Notes under the pieces: generated by a model | Told to the model about the DNA's origin: nothing | The model's input: only the letters and a program-made list of their open reading frames with translations | Database searches by the model: none | Origin: Gemmatimonadota bacterium | GTDB lineage: Bacteria; Gemmatimonadota; Gemmatimonadetes; Longimicrobiales; Gaopeijiaceae | NCBI GenBank assembly: GCA_022826565.1 | Contig: JAJDUP010000041.1 | Span: 62,001-126,000, forward strand | DNA length: 64,000 nucleotides | Reading direction: 5' to 3' | Part shown: piece after piece, positions 1 to 10,282 of the stretch | Layout of the letters: each line of letters opens with the position of its first letter | Position numbering within the stretch: position 1 is the first letter of the stretch | Made by a program: the position numbers and the translations under genes

Positions 1-2
1 TC

Positions 3-386
3 CTTGCCAGGCCCGACGGTTTTACCGAACGGGAGTACGGATTGCTGAATTCCGTGTCCCGGAGTGAAGCGAGTGCACAGGTGTGCGAACTGGTCGACAG
101 TGGTGTCGTTACTCCCGAACCGGCGGACGACGGCAGCGGGCCGATCTACTATCTGACAGCCGATCTCGACGACCAGCGCTGGTTCCTGGAGGACCGGATT
201 CCCACACTTCGCAAGCACTTTCGCGGAGGCTCGCAACTGCGCAACTCGGACTATCGGACGCTGTTCGAGACCCCGTATGCGACGGCAAGGCGAGAACTCG
301 ACTACCTTACCGAAAAGGGGTTTCTGAAGGCAAATGGAAGAGGGCGAGCCCTGCACTATCGGCCGGCCATCGGCCTGCGGAAGTAG
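3..386 (+). CDS. C-terminal part of a winged-helix DNA-binding protein (5' truncated)
   Basis: The frame is already open at the window edge (first full codon at base 3), so the gene starts upstream and only about 127 C-terminal residues are seen. The last 55 residues (RNSDYRTLFETPYATARREL, then an LTEKGFLKANGRGR wing) have the helix-turn-helix plus wing pattern found at the C-termini of RecG-like/AlbA-type ATP-binding regulators and of some Fic proteins. The N-terminal catalytic part that would separate these is outside the window. It is followed 93 bases later by the SPFH gene on the same strand. DNA binding is inferred from the fold pattern only. Confidence 0.6.
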   Translation, partial: LARPDGFTEREYGLLNSVSRSEASAQVCELVDSGVVTPEPADDGSGPIYYLTADLDDQRWFLEDRIPTLRKHFRGGSQLRNSDYRTLFETPYATARRELDYLTEKGFLKANGRGRALHYRPAIGLRK

Positions 387-479
387 CCGGGTGACGAACC
401 CTGCGGCGCCCATCGTAGTACCAATCGTCGTAAGTTCCATCCCCGGGCACTGTAGCAATCGTTTCGAAAGGAATCAGTC

Positions 480-1367
480 ATGAGTCTGGTAGCAATCGCC
501 GCGGTCCTGATCGTCATCGGCGCGATCGTCCGCTCCATCCCCGCCGGCAAGAGCAAGATCCCCAACAAGCTCGCCGGCTACGTCGTCATGTTCGTAGGCG
601 TCGCCGTCATCCTCCTCAATACCTTCGTGATCATTCGCGTGGGCGAGGTCGGTGTCGAGCACTTCCTCGGGCGCGTCTCCGCGCGGGCGCTCGATCAGGG
701 CGTGCGAGTGGTCAATCCCCTTGCCAGCATCGAGCGGATGTCGATCCGGGAGCAGTCATTCCCCGCGCAGGGCAGCGTGGAGCAGATCGAGGCGCAGACC
801 TCCGAGCAGCTGAACGTCACGCTGGAGGTGTCGATCATTTTCCAGATCAACGGCAGCAACGCGCCCAGCCTCTACCAGCGGATCGGATCGGAGAACGACA
901 TCAAGCGCCAGATCGTCCTCAACGCGGTCCGCAACGGGGTGCGCGACGCGGTGGCCACCAAGTCGATCAACGAGATCTTCTCGCCCAATCGGCGCGACGT
1001 GGCCAACAGCATGCTGACCGAGATCCAGGCCAAGGCTGGCGACCGCATCGAGGTCAGGGACGTGTTCGTCCGCGACATCCAGGCGCCGGACCGTGTCCGC
1101 GAGGCGATCGAGCAGAAGCTGGAGCGCGAGCAGCAGGTCGCCGCGGAGGAGTTCCAGACCCAGATCATCCAGGAGCAGGCCCGTCAGCAGGCCGAAGAGG
1201 CCAAGGGGATCGCCGAGGCCCAGCGCATCATCTCCGAAGGGCTGACGGAGGAATACCTCACCTTCTACTACATCCAGCAGCTGGCGCAGATGCCGGAAGG
1301 CTCGCTGGTCTACGTGCCGACCGAGGGGGGTATTCCGCTGATCCGGAACCTGGGCGGAGGCCGGTAG
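480..1367 (+). CDS. Prohibitin-type SPFH/Band 7 membrane protein
   Basis: The 295-residue protein has two N-terminal hydrophobic segments (about residues 3-20 and 33-52), an SPFH/PHB domain (about 52-205) and a helical, Glu/Gln/Ala-rich coiled coil (about 205-250), as in prohibitins. Family members form large ring or cage complexes on the membrane and regulate membrane proteases or lipid domains; here that role is inferred. The ATG at 480 is preceded by an AAAGGAA ribosome-binding site about 10 bases upstream. The aminopeptidase gene begins 6 bases after the stop, so the two are probably co-transcribed. The C-terminus ends in a Gly/Arg tail after the conserved YVPTEGG segment. Confidence 0.9.
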   Translation: MSLVAIAAVLIVIGAIVRSIPAGKSKIPNKLAGYVVMFVGVAVILLNTFVIIRVGEVGVEHFLGRVSARALDQGVRVVNPLASIERMSIREQSFPAQGSVEQIEAQTSEQLNVTLEVSIIFQINGSNAPSLYQRIGSENDIKRQIVLNAVRNGVRDAVATKSINEIFSPNRRDVANSMLTEIQAKAGDRIEVRDVFVRDIQAPDRVREAIEQKLEREQQVAAEEFQTQIIQEQARQQAEEAKGIAEAQRIISEGLTEEYLTFYYIQQLAQMPEGSLVYVPTEGGIPLIRNLGGGR

Positions 1368-1373
1368 GCGCCT

Positions 1374-2507
1374 ATGCGGCGGAGCAGGAAGCTGGGAGTC
1401 GCCGCGCTCGTCGTTCTGGTCGCGGCGGCCCTCGGGCCCGCTACCGGCTGCTCGCCCATCTATGTGATCAAGGCCGGGTGGGCGGAGGCCAAGATCCTGC
1501 GGGGGCGCCAAGCGATCCCCGACGTGATTCGGGCGCCCGAGACCGACGAGCGCACGCGCGGCAAGCTCACCCTGGCGCGGGAGGCCCGCGAGTTCGCCAT
1601 GAACGCGCTGGAACTCGATGTCGGCGACAGCTACACCACCTACACCGAGCTCGAGCGGGACACGCTGGCGATGGTGCTCTCGGCCGCCCACCGCGATCGC
1701 CTCGCATCACGGACGTGGTGGTTCCCCGTCGTGGGCCGCGTCCCGTACCGCGGCTTCTTCGACCTCGACGATGCGCTCGACGAGCAGCGCAAGCTTGAAG
1801 CCGAGGGCTTGGACACCTACCTCCGCCCCACGTCCGCCTTCAGCACCCTGGGGTGGTTCTCGGACCCGCTGCTCTCCACCATCCTGCGGTACGACGAAGT
1901 GGAGCTGATTACGACCATCATCCACGAGCTATCCCACAACCACCTCTTCGTGCCCGGCCAGGTGCGCTTCAACGAGAGCTTCGCCACCTGGGTGGGACGG
2001 GTGGGTGCCATCGAGTTCTTCTGCACCCGGCCCGGAGGCGGCCCGGACACCGTCTGGTGCAACCGGGCGCGCGACCGATGGCAGGACACGCAGATCTTCT
2101 CGCGCTTCATCGATGGCCTGGTGGACGATCTGGAGTCGGTCTACGGGGACTCGACCCTGACCAGCCGGGACAAGGTCGAGCGCCGGGAGCGGATCTTCGA
2201 TCTCCACCTCGACCGCTTCCGCACCGAAGTCCGACCCCGGCTCGCGTCCCTGACCTTCGGGGGCTTCGAAGCCCTGCCGCTCAACAACGCGACCCTCCTC
2301 AGCCGCATGCGGTACTATCATCGGCTTCCGGACTTCGACAGCCTGCTGGAGGAGAACGACGGCTCGCTCAAGGAAGCCATCGCCGCCCTGCTGGCCGGCC
2401 TGCCCGTCGAGGACCCCTTCAGCCTTCTCCCGGAGGGCCGGTACGTGTCGCCGGAGGCACCGCGCGAGCCGCTCTCCGGCCGCCGGCCGACCCCTTCCGG
2501 GCTGTAA
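1374..2507 (+). CDS. Putative aminopeptidase lipoprotein (COG4324/PF10023-like)
   Basis: The 377-residue protein has an Arg-rich N-terminus, a hydrophobic segment and a lipobox ending at Cys26 (GPATGC), so it is predicted to be a lipoprotein. A zinc-metallopeptidase HELSH motif lies at residues 184-188, with a downstream Glu in NESFA (about 201) as the likely third ligand. The sequence around it (TTIIHELSHNHLF, RFNESFATWVG) is typical of the COG4324 predicted aminopeptidase family, and the length fits. The substrate is unknown for most of the family. It follows the SPFH gene by 6 bases; SPFH proteins often partner with proteases, so a functional link is possible but not shown. Confidence 0.85.
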   Translation: MRRSRKLGVAALVVLVAAALGPATGCSPIYVIKAGWAEAKILRGRQAIPDVIRAPETDERTRGKLTLAREAREFAMNALELDVGDSYTTYTELERDTLAMVLSAAHRDRLASRTWWFPVVGRVPYRGFFDLDDALDEQRKLEAEGLDTYLRPTSAFSTLGWFSDPLLSTILRYDEVELITTIIHELSHNHLFVPGQVRFNESFATWVGRVGAIEFFCTRPGGGPDTVWCNRARDRWQDTQIFSRFIDGLVDDLESVYGDSTLTSRDKVERRERIFDLHLDRFRTEVRPRLASLTFGGFEALPLNNATLLSRMRYYHRLPDFDSLLEENDGSLKEAIAALLAGLPVEDPFSLLPEGRYVSPEAPREPLSGRRPTPSGL

Positions 2508-2594
2508 ATCGGCACCGCCCTTTTTTAGCTTTGAGGTTTGGCCGATTACGCGCGCGGACCGCGGGGAGGCACCGCCGCACCAACCCACCCCCCC

Positions 2595-5078
2595 ATGCCC
2601 TCAAATGCTGACAAGGCCTACGACGCCGCCGCCGTCGAACACCGGTGGCAGGCGCGGTGGGATGACGAAGGGACCAACAGCTTCACACTGAAAGAGCTGC
2701 GCACCGCCGCCCGTCCGTTTTTCAACCTCATGATGTTCCCCTACCCCTCCGCGGAGGGGCTGCATGTGGGCAACATCTACGCCTTCACCGGGGCCGACGT
2801 GCACGGCCGCTTCAAGCGCCTGCAGGGGTACGACGTCTTCGAGCCCATCGGCTTCGACGCCTTCGGCATCCACTCCGAGAACTTCGCGCTGAAGACCGGG
2901 GCGCACCCGATGCGCCTGATCCCCGCCAACGTCGAGAACTTCACCCGCCAGCTGCGGCGAATCGGGGGCATGTTCGACTGGGACCACACGGTCGATACGA
3001 CCGATCCCGCCTACTACAAGTGGACCCAGTGGCTCTTCGTCCAGTTCTTCAGGAGCGGGCTGGCCGAGCAGAAGGAGGCGCCCGTCAACTGGTGTCCGTC
3101 GTGCATGACCGTGCTGGCCAACGAACAGGTCATCGTCGGGGAGTGCGAGCGCTGTGGGGCGGGGGTCGAACAGCGCTTCATCCGGCAGTGGTTCTTCAAG
3201 ATCACCGACTACGCCGAGCGGCTCCTCGAGAACCTCAGGCACATCGACTGGTCGGACACCACCCGGAAGGCGCAGTGGAACTGGATCGGGCGGTCCGTCG
3301 GGGCGGAGCTGCGCTTCCCCGTCGCGGATGACGGCGCGGATCACACCGAGGTCGCCGTCTTCACCACGCGCCCCGATACGGTGTTCGGGGCCACGTACGT
3401 CGTGCTCGCGCCGGAGCACCCGCTGGTCGACGCGGTCACCAGCGACGCCCGCCGCGACGAAGTCGAGGCCTATCGGGAGCGGACGCAGGCGCTGGACCTG
3501 GTAGCCCGCAAGAAGGTCGAGAAGCACAAGACCGGCGTCTTCACGGGCGGCTATTGCATCAACCCGGCGACGGGGAAGCGCGTTCCGGTGTGGATCGCCG
3601 ACTACGTGCTCATGGGGTACGGTACGGGCGCGATCATGGCCGTGCCCGGGCACGACGAGCGGGACTTCGACTTCGCCCAGGCCTTCGACCTGCCGATCAC
3701 GCGAGTCGTCGCGCAAGCGGGCGAGGATGCGTCCACTCGGCTGACCATCGCCTACGAGTATCCGACGGGCACCCTCGTAAACTCCGGCAGGTATGACGGG
3801 CTTCAGGTGGACGAAGCCAAGGAGGCCATCGTGGCCGACCTGGCCGCCGAGGGCCGCGCAGAGGCAAAAGTCACCTACCGCCTGCACGACTGGTGTATCT
3901 CGCGCCAGAGGTACTGGGGCCCCCCGATCCCGATCATCCACTGCGACCACTGCGGCGCCGTGCCCGTGCCCGATGAAGACCTCCCCGTGGTGCTGCCGTA
4001 CGTGGAGGATTTCCGCCCCGACGAGTCCGGCATCAGCCCGCTCGCGCGCGTCCGTGAATGGTACGAGGTGCCGTGCCCGGACTGCGGCCGCGACGCCACC
4101 CGCGAGACCGACGTCTCGGACACCTTCCTGGACAGCTCGTGGTACTTCCTCCGCTATCCGTCGACCGACTTCGAAGACCGGCCCTTCGACGCCGAAATAA
4201 CCCGGCGCTGGCTCCCCGTCGACACCTATATCGGCGGCAACGAGCACGCGGTCCTGCACCTGCTGTACTCCCGGTTCATCGTCATGGCGCTGCACGACAT
4301 GGGATGGCTGCACTTCGAGGAGCCGTACGACCAGTTCCGCGCCCACGGGCTGATCATCCGGGAAGGCGCCAAGATGTCCAAGAGCAAGGGGAACGTGATC
4401 GTCCCGGACCCGATCATCGAGCGGTACGGGGCCGACACCTTCCGCCTCTATCTCATGTTTCTGGGCCCGTTCGCGGAGGGCGGCGACTACCAGGACCGCG
4501 GCATCGCAGGTCCGCACGGGTTCCTGCACCGCCTGTGGGAGTCGGTGGTTCCCGAAGACGGTGATCTCCCGGAGACGGCCGCCGATCCCGCAGTCGAGCG
4601 CAAGCTACATCAGACCATCAAGCGCGTCACCGAGCAGGTCCCCGCGCTCCGGTACAACACCGCCATCGCGGCGATGATGGAGTATCTCAATGCGGCGCGG
4701 GCCGGCGGCCGTGTGCCCTCCCGTGCCGAGGTCGAGCCGCTCGTGTGCCTGGTGGCGCCCTTCGCGCCCCACATGGCCGAGGAGCTCTGGCAGCGACTGG
4801 GCCACGAAGGGAGCATCTTCGACGGCGCCAACTGGCCCGCGTACGACCCGGCCAGGTGTGTCGAGCAACAGGCCCGGGTCGCCGTGCAGGTCAACGGCCG
4901 CGTGCGGGGCACGGTGTCGGTGCCCGTCGGCGCGGATCGCGACACGGTGGTCGCCGAAGCCATGAACGAGCCCAACGTCGCCCGTCATCTGGAGGGAATG
5001 GACGTGCGGCGGGTCATTCACATACCGGACCGGCTGCTGAATCTCGTGGTGGCGCAGGCCGCCGCGGTCGGAGGTTGA
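2595..5078 (+). CDS. leuS: Leucyl-tRNA synthetase
   Basis: Class I synthetase charging tRNA-Leu. From the chosen ATG at 2595 it has 827 residues. The HIGH-like motif is GLHVGN (residues 55-60), with Cys pairs of a zinc module near residues 165-195, the CP1 editing insertion near 210-400, and KMSKSKGN at 593-600. The C-terminus carries the typical [12 protein letters not shown] segment. The frame can be extended to a TTG at 2538, but that extension (Arg/Gly/Pro-rich) is unlike the family N-terminus; [10 protein letters not shown] followed by HRWQARWD is the usual start. Transketolase follows 28 bases later on the same strand. Confidence 0.97.
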   Translation: MPSNADKAYDAAAVEHRWQARWDDEGTNSFTLKELRTAARPFFNLMMFPYPSAEGLHVGNIYAFTGADVHGRFKRLQGYDVFEPIGFDAFGIHSENFALKTGAHPMRLIPANVENFTRQLRRIGGMFDWDHTVDTTDPAYYKWTQWLFVQFFRSGLAEQKEAPVNWCPSCMTVLANEQVIVGECERCGAGVEQRFIRQWFFKITDYAERLLENLRHIDWSDTTRKAQWNWIGRSVGAELRFPVADDGADHTEVAVFTTRPDTVFGATYVVLAPEHPLVDAVTSDARRDEVEAYRERTQALDLVARKKVEKHKTGVFTGGYCINPATGKRVPVWIADYVLMGYGTGAIMAVPGHDERDFDFAQAFDLPITRVVAQAGEDASTRLTIAYEYPTGTLVNSGRYDGLQVDEAKEAIVADLAAEGRAEAKVTYRLHDWCISRQRYWGPPIPIIHCDHCGAVPVPDEDLPVVLPYVEDFRPDESGISPLARVREWYEVPCPDCGRDATRETDVSDTFLDSSWYFLRYPSTDFEDRPFDAEITRRWLPVDTYIGGNEHAVLHLLYSRFIVMALHDMGWLHFEEPYDQFRAHGLIIREGAKMSKSKGNVIVPDPIIERYGADTFRLYLMFLGPFAEGGDYQDRGIAGPHGFLHRLWESVVPEDGDLPETAADPAVERKLHQTIKRVTEQVPALRYNTAIAAMMEYLNAARAGGRVPSRAEVEPLVCLVAPFAPHMAEELWQRLGHEGSIFDGANWPAYDPARCVEQQARVAVQVNGRVRGTVSVPVGADRDTVVAEAMNEPNVARHLEGMDVRRVIHIPDRLLNLVVAQAAAVGG

Positions 5079-5106
5079 AATCCAGACGAGAAACGAGGCT
5101 GACGCG

Positions 5107-7128
5107 ATGTCCCAGGCCGTGGGCGTGACCACAGGCACCGAAAAGCTGGCAATCGACACCATCAAGGCCCTGGCCATGGACGCGGTCCAGGAGGCCAACT
5201 CCGGTCACCCGGGCACCCCCATGGCGCTGGCACCATTCGGCTACATCCTCTGGACACGCCACCTGCGGCATAACCCGGCCGACCCCGGCTGGATCAACCG
5301 CGACCGCTTCGTCCTGTCGGCCGGTCACGCCTCGATGTTCCTGTACAGCCTGCTCTACCTCTCGGGCTACGATCTCTCGCTCGACGACATCCGGCAGTTC
5401 CGCCAGTGGGACAGCAGGACGCCCGGCCACCCCGAGTACGGGCACACGCCCGGCGTCGAGACCACCACGGGCCCGCTGGGACAGGGCGTCGCCAACACCG
5501 TCGGGATGGCGCTGGCCGAGCGCTGGCTGGCGCACCGCTACAACCGGCCCGGTCACGAGATCGTCGATCATCACACCTATGCGCTGTGCTCCGACGGCGA
5601 CCTCATGGAGGGCATCTCCCACGAGGCGGCCGAGATCGCGGGACACCAGCGCCTCGGCAAGCTGATCTGGATCTTCGACGACAACCGCATCACCATCGAG
5701 GGCTCCACCGACCTGGCCACCCGTACCGACCAGGCGCGGCGTTTCGAGGGCTACGGCTGGCACACCCTCACCGTCGACGACGGCACCGACCTCGGCGCCA
5801 TCGACACCGCCCTCGCCGCCGCCCGCGCCGAAACCGGCCGCCCCTCGCTGATCGTCCTCGGCACGACGATCGCGGAGGGAAGCCCGAACATGGCCGGCCT
5901 GGCGTCGACCCACGGCGCCCCGCTTGGTGCCGACGAGATCGCCGCCACCAAGCTCAACATCGGCTACCCCTCGCTCGAGCCCTTCCATGTGGAACCGGCG
6001 GCGCTGCGGCACTGGCGCGAACGGTGCGCCGGCGGCGCGGTGACCCAGGCGGCATGGCAGTGCCGTTTCGAGGCCTACCGCGCCGACCACCCGGCACTCG
6101 CCGCCGACCTCGAACGGACCGCCGCGGGCGAGCTGCCCGCCGGCTGGGAGGACAGCCTCCCCGACCTCGCGCACGCCCCGGCCACCGCGACCCGCAACCA
6201 CTCGGGCAAGGTGCTGCAGGCCGCCGCCGCGGCCGTCCCCGCCATGATCGGCGGCTCGGCGGACCTCGGCGGCTCCAACAAGACCGACATCGCCGGCAGC
6301 GGCGACCACCTGGCCGGCAACCCGGGCGGACGCATCGTCCATTTCGGGGTGCGCGAGCACGCCATGGGCGCGATCATGAACGGGATGGCGCTGCACGGCG
6401 GCGTCCACCCCTTCGGCGGCACCTTCCTGGTCTTCTCGGACTATATGCGCCCAGCGATCCGCCTCGCCGCCCTGATGAAGCTCCCGGTCACCTACGTCTT
6501 CACCCACGACAGCATCGGCCTCGGCGAGGACGGTCCCACCCATCAGCCCATCGAGCACCTGGCCGCACTGCGCGCCATCCCCGGCCTCCTCGACCTGCGC
6601 CCCGCCGACGGCCCCGAGACCGCCGAAGCGTGGCGTGCGGCGCTCAGCTACCGCGCGGGCCCGTCCTTCCTGGCCCTCACCCGCCAGACCGTCCCGGTCA
6701 TCGACCGCGGCCCCGGCCACCCCTCGGCCGACGGCCTCCACAAGGGCGCCTACATCCTGCGCGAGGCCCGTTCTGGCAGCCCCGACGCCGTCGTCATCGC
6801 CTCAGGATCCGAAATCGGCACCGCACTCGAAGCACGCGGCCTCCTGCAGGCGGACGGGATCGACGCGCGCGTGGTGAGCATGCCGAGCTGGCGCCTCTTC
6901 ACCGCACAGTCCGCCGCCTACCGAAACGAGGTGCTGCCGGACGCCGTACTGAAAGTCTCGATCGAAGCCGGCAGCACCATGGGGTGGGACCGCTGGGTCG
7001 GCTCCCGCGGCGTCTCGGTCGGGATCGACCACTTCGGCGCGTCGGCCCCGTTCCAGGAGGTCTACCGCCGCTATGGCATCACGGCCGATGCCGTGCGCGA
7101 GGCCGTGCGCGAGAGAGTCTTGCACTGA
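5107..7128 (+). CDS. tkt: Transketolase
   Basis: Thiamine-diphosphate enzyme of the non-oxidative pentose phosphate pathway, transferring two-carbon units between sugar phosphates. It is full length (673 residues). Visible motifs are [10 protein letters not shown] near residue 78, the ThDP/Mg motif [13 protein letters not shown] (about 163-175), [11 protein letters not shown] with the catalytic Glu at about 417, and [15 protein letters not shown] near 463. The ATG is preceded by ACGAGG. It lies in the same direction as leuS and may be co-transcribed with it. Another frame stays open across most of this gene (from about 5406) only because the DNA is GC-rich; it is not a gene. Confidence 0.97.
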   Translation: MSQAVGVTTGTEKLAIDTIKALAMDAVQEANSGHPGTPMALAPFGYILWTRHLRHNPADPGWINRDRFVLSAGHASMFLYSLLYLSGYDLSLDDIRQFRQWDSRTPGHPEYGHTPGVETTTGPLGQGVANTVGMALAERWLAHRYNRPGHEIVDHHTYALCSDGDLMEGISHEAAEIAGHQRLGKLIWIFDDNRITIEGSTDLATRTDQARRFEGYGWHTLTVDDGTDLGAIDTALAAARAETGRPSLIVLGTTIAEGSPNMAGLASTHGAPLGADEIAATKLNIGYPSLEPFHVEPAALRHWRERCAGGAVTQAAWQCRFEAYRADHPALAADLERTAAGELPAGWEDSLPDLAHAPATATRNHSGKVLQAAAAAVPAMIGGSADLGGSNKTDIAGSGDHLAGNPGGRIVHFGVREHAMGAIMNGMALHGGVHPFGGTFLVFSDYMRPAIRLAALMKLPVTYVFTHDSIGLGEDGPTHQPIEHLAALRAIPGLLDLRPADGPETAEAWRAALSYRAGPSFLALTRQTVPVIDRGPGHPSADGLHKGAYILREARSGSPDAVVIASGSEIGTALEARGLLQADGIDARVVSMPSWRLFTAQSAAYRNEVLPDAVLKVSIEAGSTMGWDRWVGSRGVSVGIDHFGASAPFQEVYRRYGITADAVREAVRERVLH

Positions 7129-7241
7129 CCTTGCCCCCCGAAACCGTGGTGGATCGTCCCGAACGTTTTGCGGGGCTCGGGGGTCCAAAGGGACGCGGGA
7201 CACTGTGTGGCGACACTGCGAACGGGAACGGCCAACGGAAT

Positions 7242-9332
7242 ATGAACGGCGCTTGGGCGAAGGTGTTTGGGAGCAGGGCGACCCGTTCGCTGCTGCTCCC
7301 GTTTCTGCTCGTGGCCGGCTCCCCCGTCCTCCCGGTGCGCGCGCAGGATACGACCTCCGTCATGCGGCTGCGCGGACTGCGCGTGGAGGTTCCCCGCCCA
7401 TCCACCACCACCGGCGGCACCAGCGCCGTCGAGATCGCGACCGACTCCCTGAGCGTGGTGGCGGCGCCCACGGCCGAGGAGCTCCTGCGCCGCATGCCCC
7501 TCATCCAGGTTCGCGCCAATTCGCGCGGGGAAGTGCAGCCGGACTTTCGCGGCGCCGACGACCGTCAGATCGCGATCCTGGTCGACGGCGTACCGATTAC
7601 GCTCGGCTGGGACCACCGCACCGACCTGTCCGTGATCCCTCTCACGGCCGTTCGTTCGGTCACCCTCCTGCGCGGCCTCTCGTCGATGACGCACGGGCCC
7701 AACGTCCTGGGCGGCGCGCTCGAGTTCAACGTCGCCCGCGAGCCCTGGCAGCAATCGGCGGTCCAGCCGTTTACCGGCGCCTTTTCGATCGACCAGCAGG
7801 GCGGAAGCAGCATGGACGCCACGGTCGGGACGTCGATCGCGGGCCAGTCGGCCAACTGGGTCCTCAGGGCCGGTGCCGGCTACCGCAACAATCCCGGTGT
7901 CCAGCTGCCGAACAGCGCGCTGTCACACCCGCGGCTGAGTCCCGATCTCCTGACCGGCGATGACGGGCTGCGGCTGAACTCCGACCGGCGATTGGCGGAC
8001 GGTTTTCTCGCCATGCGGTACGACGGGGATCGCGGGTCCTGGTTTTCCACCCTGTTCACCGCCTCCGACGGCGAGCGCGGCGTTCCGCCCGAGGCGCATG
8101 TCACCGATCCGCGGCTATGGCGCTACCCCGACCAGAGCCGGCTGCTGATCGCGATGTCCGGAGGTACGGGCGAGTGGCAGACCGGCTTCGGAAGCGGCGA
8201 CCTGGAGGCCACCCTGGGCGTCGATCGCACCTCGACCGAGATTGAGGAGTACGGGTCGAGTGCTTTCCGCGACATCGTGGACGGCGAGACTGGAACCACA
8301 ACCACGGTGACCGGGCGCCTGGTCGGCGATCACCGCTTCAGTCCGAGCACCGATCTCCGAAGCGCCCTGACCATCGCCAACGTCAGTCACGCCGAAGCCT
8401 TCGCGGACGGTCAGGCCTTCGACTACCGGCAGCGCCTGTGGAGTCTGGGCAGCGAGTTCGAGCTCGGGAACTGGGACCTTCCCGGCACGCGGGGCGGCAG
8501 CGCCATGTGGACCCTGGGGGCCTCGCTGGACGGGTCGGACACGCCGCTCTCGGGCGACAAGCCCGCCCTGGCTTCGATCTGGGACTGGGGGATGCGGACG
8601 GGCGTTACCGTGCTGGGGTCGGGCGGAAACGTCCTCTACCACGCCGGCTTCAGCCGCCGCACCCGCTTTCCGTCGCTGCGCGAGCTGTATTCGGGGGCGC
8701 TGGGCCGTTTCGAGCCGAATCCGGAGTTGATGCCGGAGAATCTCCAGGCCGGCGAGGCGGGAGTCACCGTGACACAGGGCGCAGACCGGTTTCAGGTGGT
8801 CGCCTTCCACCAGCGCCTGAGCGACGGCATCGTGCGGACCAGCACCGTCACACCCGTGGGCACCCGGTTCAAGCGAGTGAACAGGGACGAAGTGCGATCC
8901 ACCGGCCTGGAGCTGCTTGCCGCGGGGACTCGCGGGCGCTTCAGGTTCGGTGGGGACCTGACGCTGAAGCAGGTCCGGATCAAGGACCCGGCCCTGCCGG
9001 GCGGGGACGAGCGCGCGGAGTACGAGCCGACCGTGTCGGGCACGCTGAATCTGGGCCTGCTCGCACCCAGGGACGTGAACGTCACAAGCTTCGTGCGCTA
9101 CCGGGGCGTCCAGTACTGCGAGAACGTTGAAGTCGCCGGCCTCGACAGGATGGACTCCAGCGCCACCATCGACCTCGAGGCGGGACGGGTGTTCTCCCTC
9201 GGCGGTCCCGGGGCCGGCCGGCGGATTGCGGGGACCGTCGGCGTCGCCAACCTCACCGACTCGACGGTGCTGGATCAGTGTGGCCTGCCTCAGCCGGGAC
9301 GGACGCTGCGGATCCAGTTCAACATCCGCTGA
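7242..9332 (+). CDS. TonB-dependent outer-membrane receptor
   Basis: The 696-residue protein starts at the ATG at 7242 with a signal peptide (Arg-containing n-region, SLLLPFLLVAG core, cleavage after PVRA before QDTTS). A plug domain follows at about residues 60-165 (AEELLRRMPLIQVRAN, ILVDGVPI, VTLLRGLSSMTHGPNVLGGA), then a beta-barrel to the end. A late FRRV/NRDEVRSTGLELLA-type segment is typical of these barrels. TonB receptors import siderophores, cofactors, peptides or glycans; the ligand cannot be read from the sequence. No cobalamin-riboswitch box is seen in the 113 bases upstream. The gene ends facing the Bat operon, with a hairpin terminator between. Confidence 0.92.
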   Translation: MNGAWAKVFGSRATRSLLLPFLLVAGSPVLPVRAQDTTSVMRLRGLRVEVPRPSTTTGGTSAVEIATDSLSVVAAPTAEELLRRMPLIQVRANSRGEVQPDFRGADDRQIAILVDGVPITLGWDHRTDLSVIPLTAVRSVTLLRGLSSMTHGPNVLGGALEFNVAREPWQQSAVQPFTGAFSIDQQGGSSMDATVGTSIAGQSANWVLRAGAGYRNNPGVQLPNSALSHPRLSPDLLTGDDGLRLNSDRRLADGFLAMRYDGDRGSWFSTLFTASDGERGVPPEAHVTDPRLWRYPDQSRLLIAMSGGTGEWQTGFGSGDLEATLGVDRTSTEIEEYGSSAFRDIVDGETGTTTTVTGRLVGDHRFSPSTDLRSALTIANVSHAEAFADGQAFDYRQRLWSLGSEFELGNWDLPGTRGGSAMWTLGASLDGSDTPLSGDKPALASIWDWGMRTGVTVLGSGGNVLYHAGFSRRTRFPSLRELYSGALGRFEPNPELMPENLQAGEAGVTVTQGADRFQVVAFHQRLSDGIVRTSTVTPVGTRFKRVNRDEVRSTGLELLAAGTRGRFRFGGDLTLKQVRIKDPALPGGDERAEYEPTVSGTLNLGLLAPRDVNVTSFVRYRGVQYCENVEVAGLDRMDSSATIDLEAGRVFSLGGPGAGRRIAGTVGVANLTDSTVLDQCGLPQPGRTLRIQFNIR

Positions 9333-9385
9333 TACAGGGGCAGCCACGCGAGCTTCGCATCCGCGCGCGTGTACCGGGAATCGAC

Positions 9386-9420
9386 AAAGATCAACTCAAG
9401 TTCATCTTGAAGTGATCTTT
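9386..9420. terminator. Bidirectional hairpin terminator between TonB receptor and Bat operon
   Basis: AAAGATCA (9386-9393) and TGATCTTT (9413-9420) are perfect inverted arms. An inner CAAG/CTTG pair (9397-9400/9406-9409) flanks a TTCAT loop. The arms give an A-rich start and a T-rich end, so the hairpin could stop transcription from both convergent units. The minus-strand BatE-like gene has its TAA stop at 9419-9421, inside the hairpin edge. Confidence 0.65.
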
Positions 9421-10282
9421 AGATGATCTCCAGCGCCGCCAGCGGCAGCCAGCCCACCTTTCCGTCCGCCAGGACGATTTCGGCCCAGTCCTCGGCGCGG
9501 CGATCGATCCGCACCCTGGTGCCCTCGTGGACGGTGAACACCGTCAGTCCGCCTTCTTCGGAGGGAGCGCTCAGGACCCGCGCCTCGGTGCGCATCACCA
9601 CGGCTTCCTCCGGCTGGCCCAGCCCTGTTTCGCGCGCGAGAAAAGTACCGCCGAGCAGGATGGTCGCGGCCAGGGACGCATACGCCGCTCGCCGGAGCAC
9701 CGCCCGCCAGCCGCTTGGCCGTCCAAGCACCAGGAGCACCGTGGCCACCCCGAGTGCGAGGTAGCACAGGGCGACGAGCGGCCCGAGCCGTCCCCGCGGA
9801 ATCAGTGTCATCCACCAGTCGACGACGGACAGCACCCAGAAGCGCGGCAGGGGCTCGATCCGGTCCTGCAGCATCTGGCCGACCAGCGCCAGGTTCGCCT
9901 GGATGTCCTCGCCACGGGGGTTGAGGCGCGCGGCCCGCTCGTAGTTGAGGACGGCCAGGCCCACCGAGCCGAGGCGGAAGTGCGCGTTGCCCAGGTTGTA
10001 GTAGACCTCGGCCGACTCGAAGCCGCCTGCGAGCACGGCCTCGTAGCTCGCGGCCGCGCTGCCGAAATCGCCTTCCTGGTAGAGGCGGTTGCCCTCGTCG
10101 AAGAGGGCGTGCTGGAGGGCGGGGGGGGCGGCGACCGGCGTGGGGGCGAGGGCGGATGGAGCGAAGGCCGCGGTCGCAAGGACGGCGGCACCGATGACGC
10201 CTACCACACGCAGCACGCGAGCCGGCCGCGCCGGAGTGGCCGCCGTGGGACGCCTGTCCGCGGGAAAGCGCCCGCCCCTCAT
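9419..10282 (-). CDS. batE: BatE-like TPR and SH3-domain membrane protein
   Basis: The ATG at 10282 overlaps the batD stop (ATGA), giving 287 residues. An N-terminal hydrophobic segment near residues 25-45 is followed by two TPR motifs (about 55-130: ALFDEGNRLYQEGDFGSAAA, YYNLGNAHFRLGSVGLAVLN). Then come two transmembrane segments (about 150-215) and a C-terminal SH3-like domain (about 225-287) ending GKVGWLPLAALEII. BatE proteins are TPR partners of the Bat von Willebrand A proteins; bacterial SH3 domains often bind peptidoglycan or peptides. It is the last gene of the operon. An upstream in-frame extension exists but only covers the end of batD. Confidence 0.85.
   Translation of the reverse strand: MRGGRFPADRRPTAATPARPARVLRVVGVIGAAVLATAAFAPSALAPTPVAAPPALQHALFDEGNRLYQEGDFGSAAASYEAVLAGGFESAEVYYNLGNAHFRLGSVGLAVLNYERAARLNPRGEDIQANLALVGQMLQDRIEPLPRFWVLSVVDWWMTLIPRGRLGPLVALCYLALGVATVLLVLGRPSGWRAVLRRAAYASLAATILLGGTFLARETGLGQPEEAVVMRTEARVLSAPSEEGGLTVFTVHEGTRVRIDRRAEDWAEIVLADGKVGWLPLAALEII

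Noticed and set aside
2538..2594. Longer LeuRS starting at TTG 2538
   Set aside because: The added residues are Arg/Gly/Pro-rich, not conserved in LeuRS, and the ATG at 2595 gives the usual N-terminus.
2601..4529. Long antisense frame inside leuS
   Set aside because: It lies fully within leuS, has no recognisable motifs, and follows from GC-rich codon use of the real gene.
5406..7241. A frame open through transketolase and continuous with the TonB receptor
   Set aside because: The translated part over tkt is Arg/Pro/His-rich and unlike any protein; the receptor has its own signal peptide and ATG at 7242.
7129..7241. Cobalamin riboswitch before the TonB receptor
   Set aside because: No B12-box-like conserved sequence is visible in the 113-base gap.
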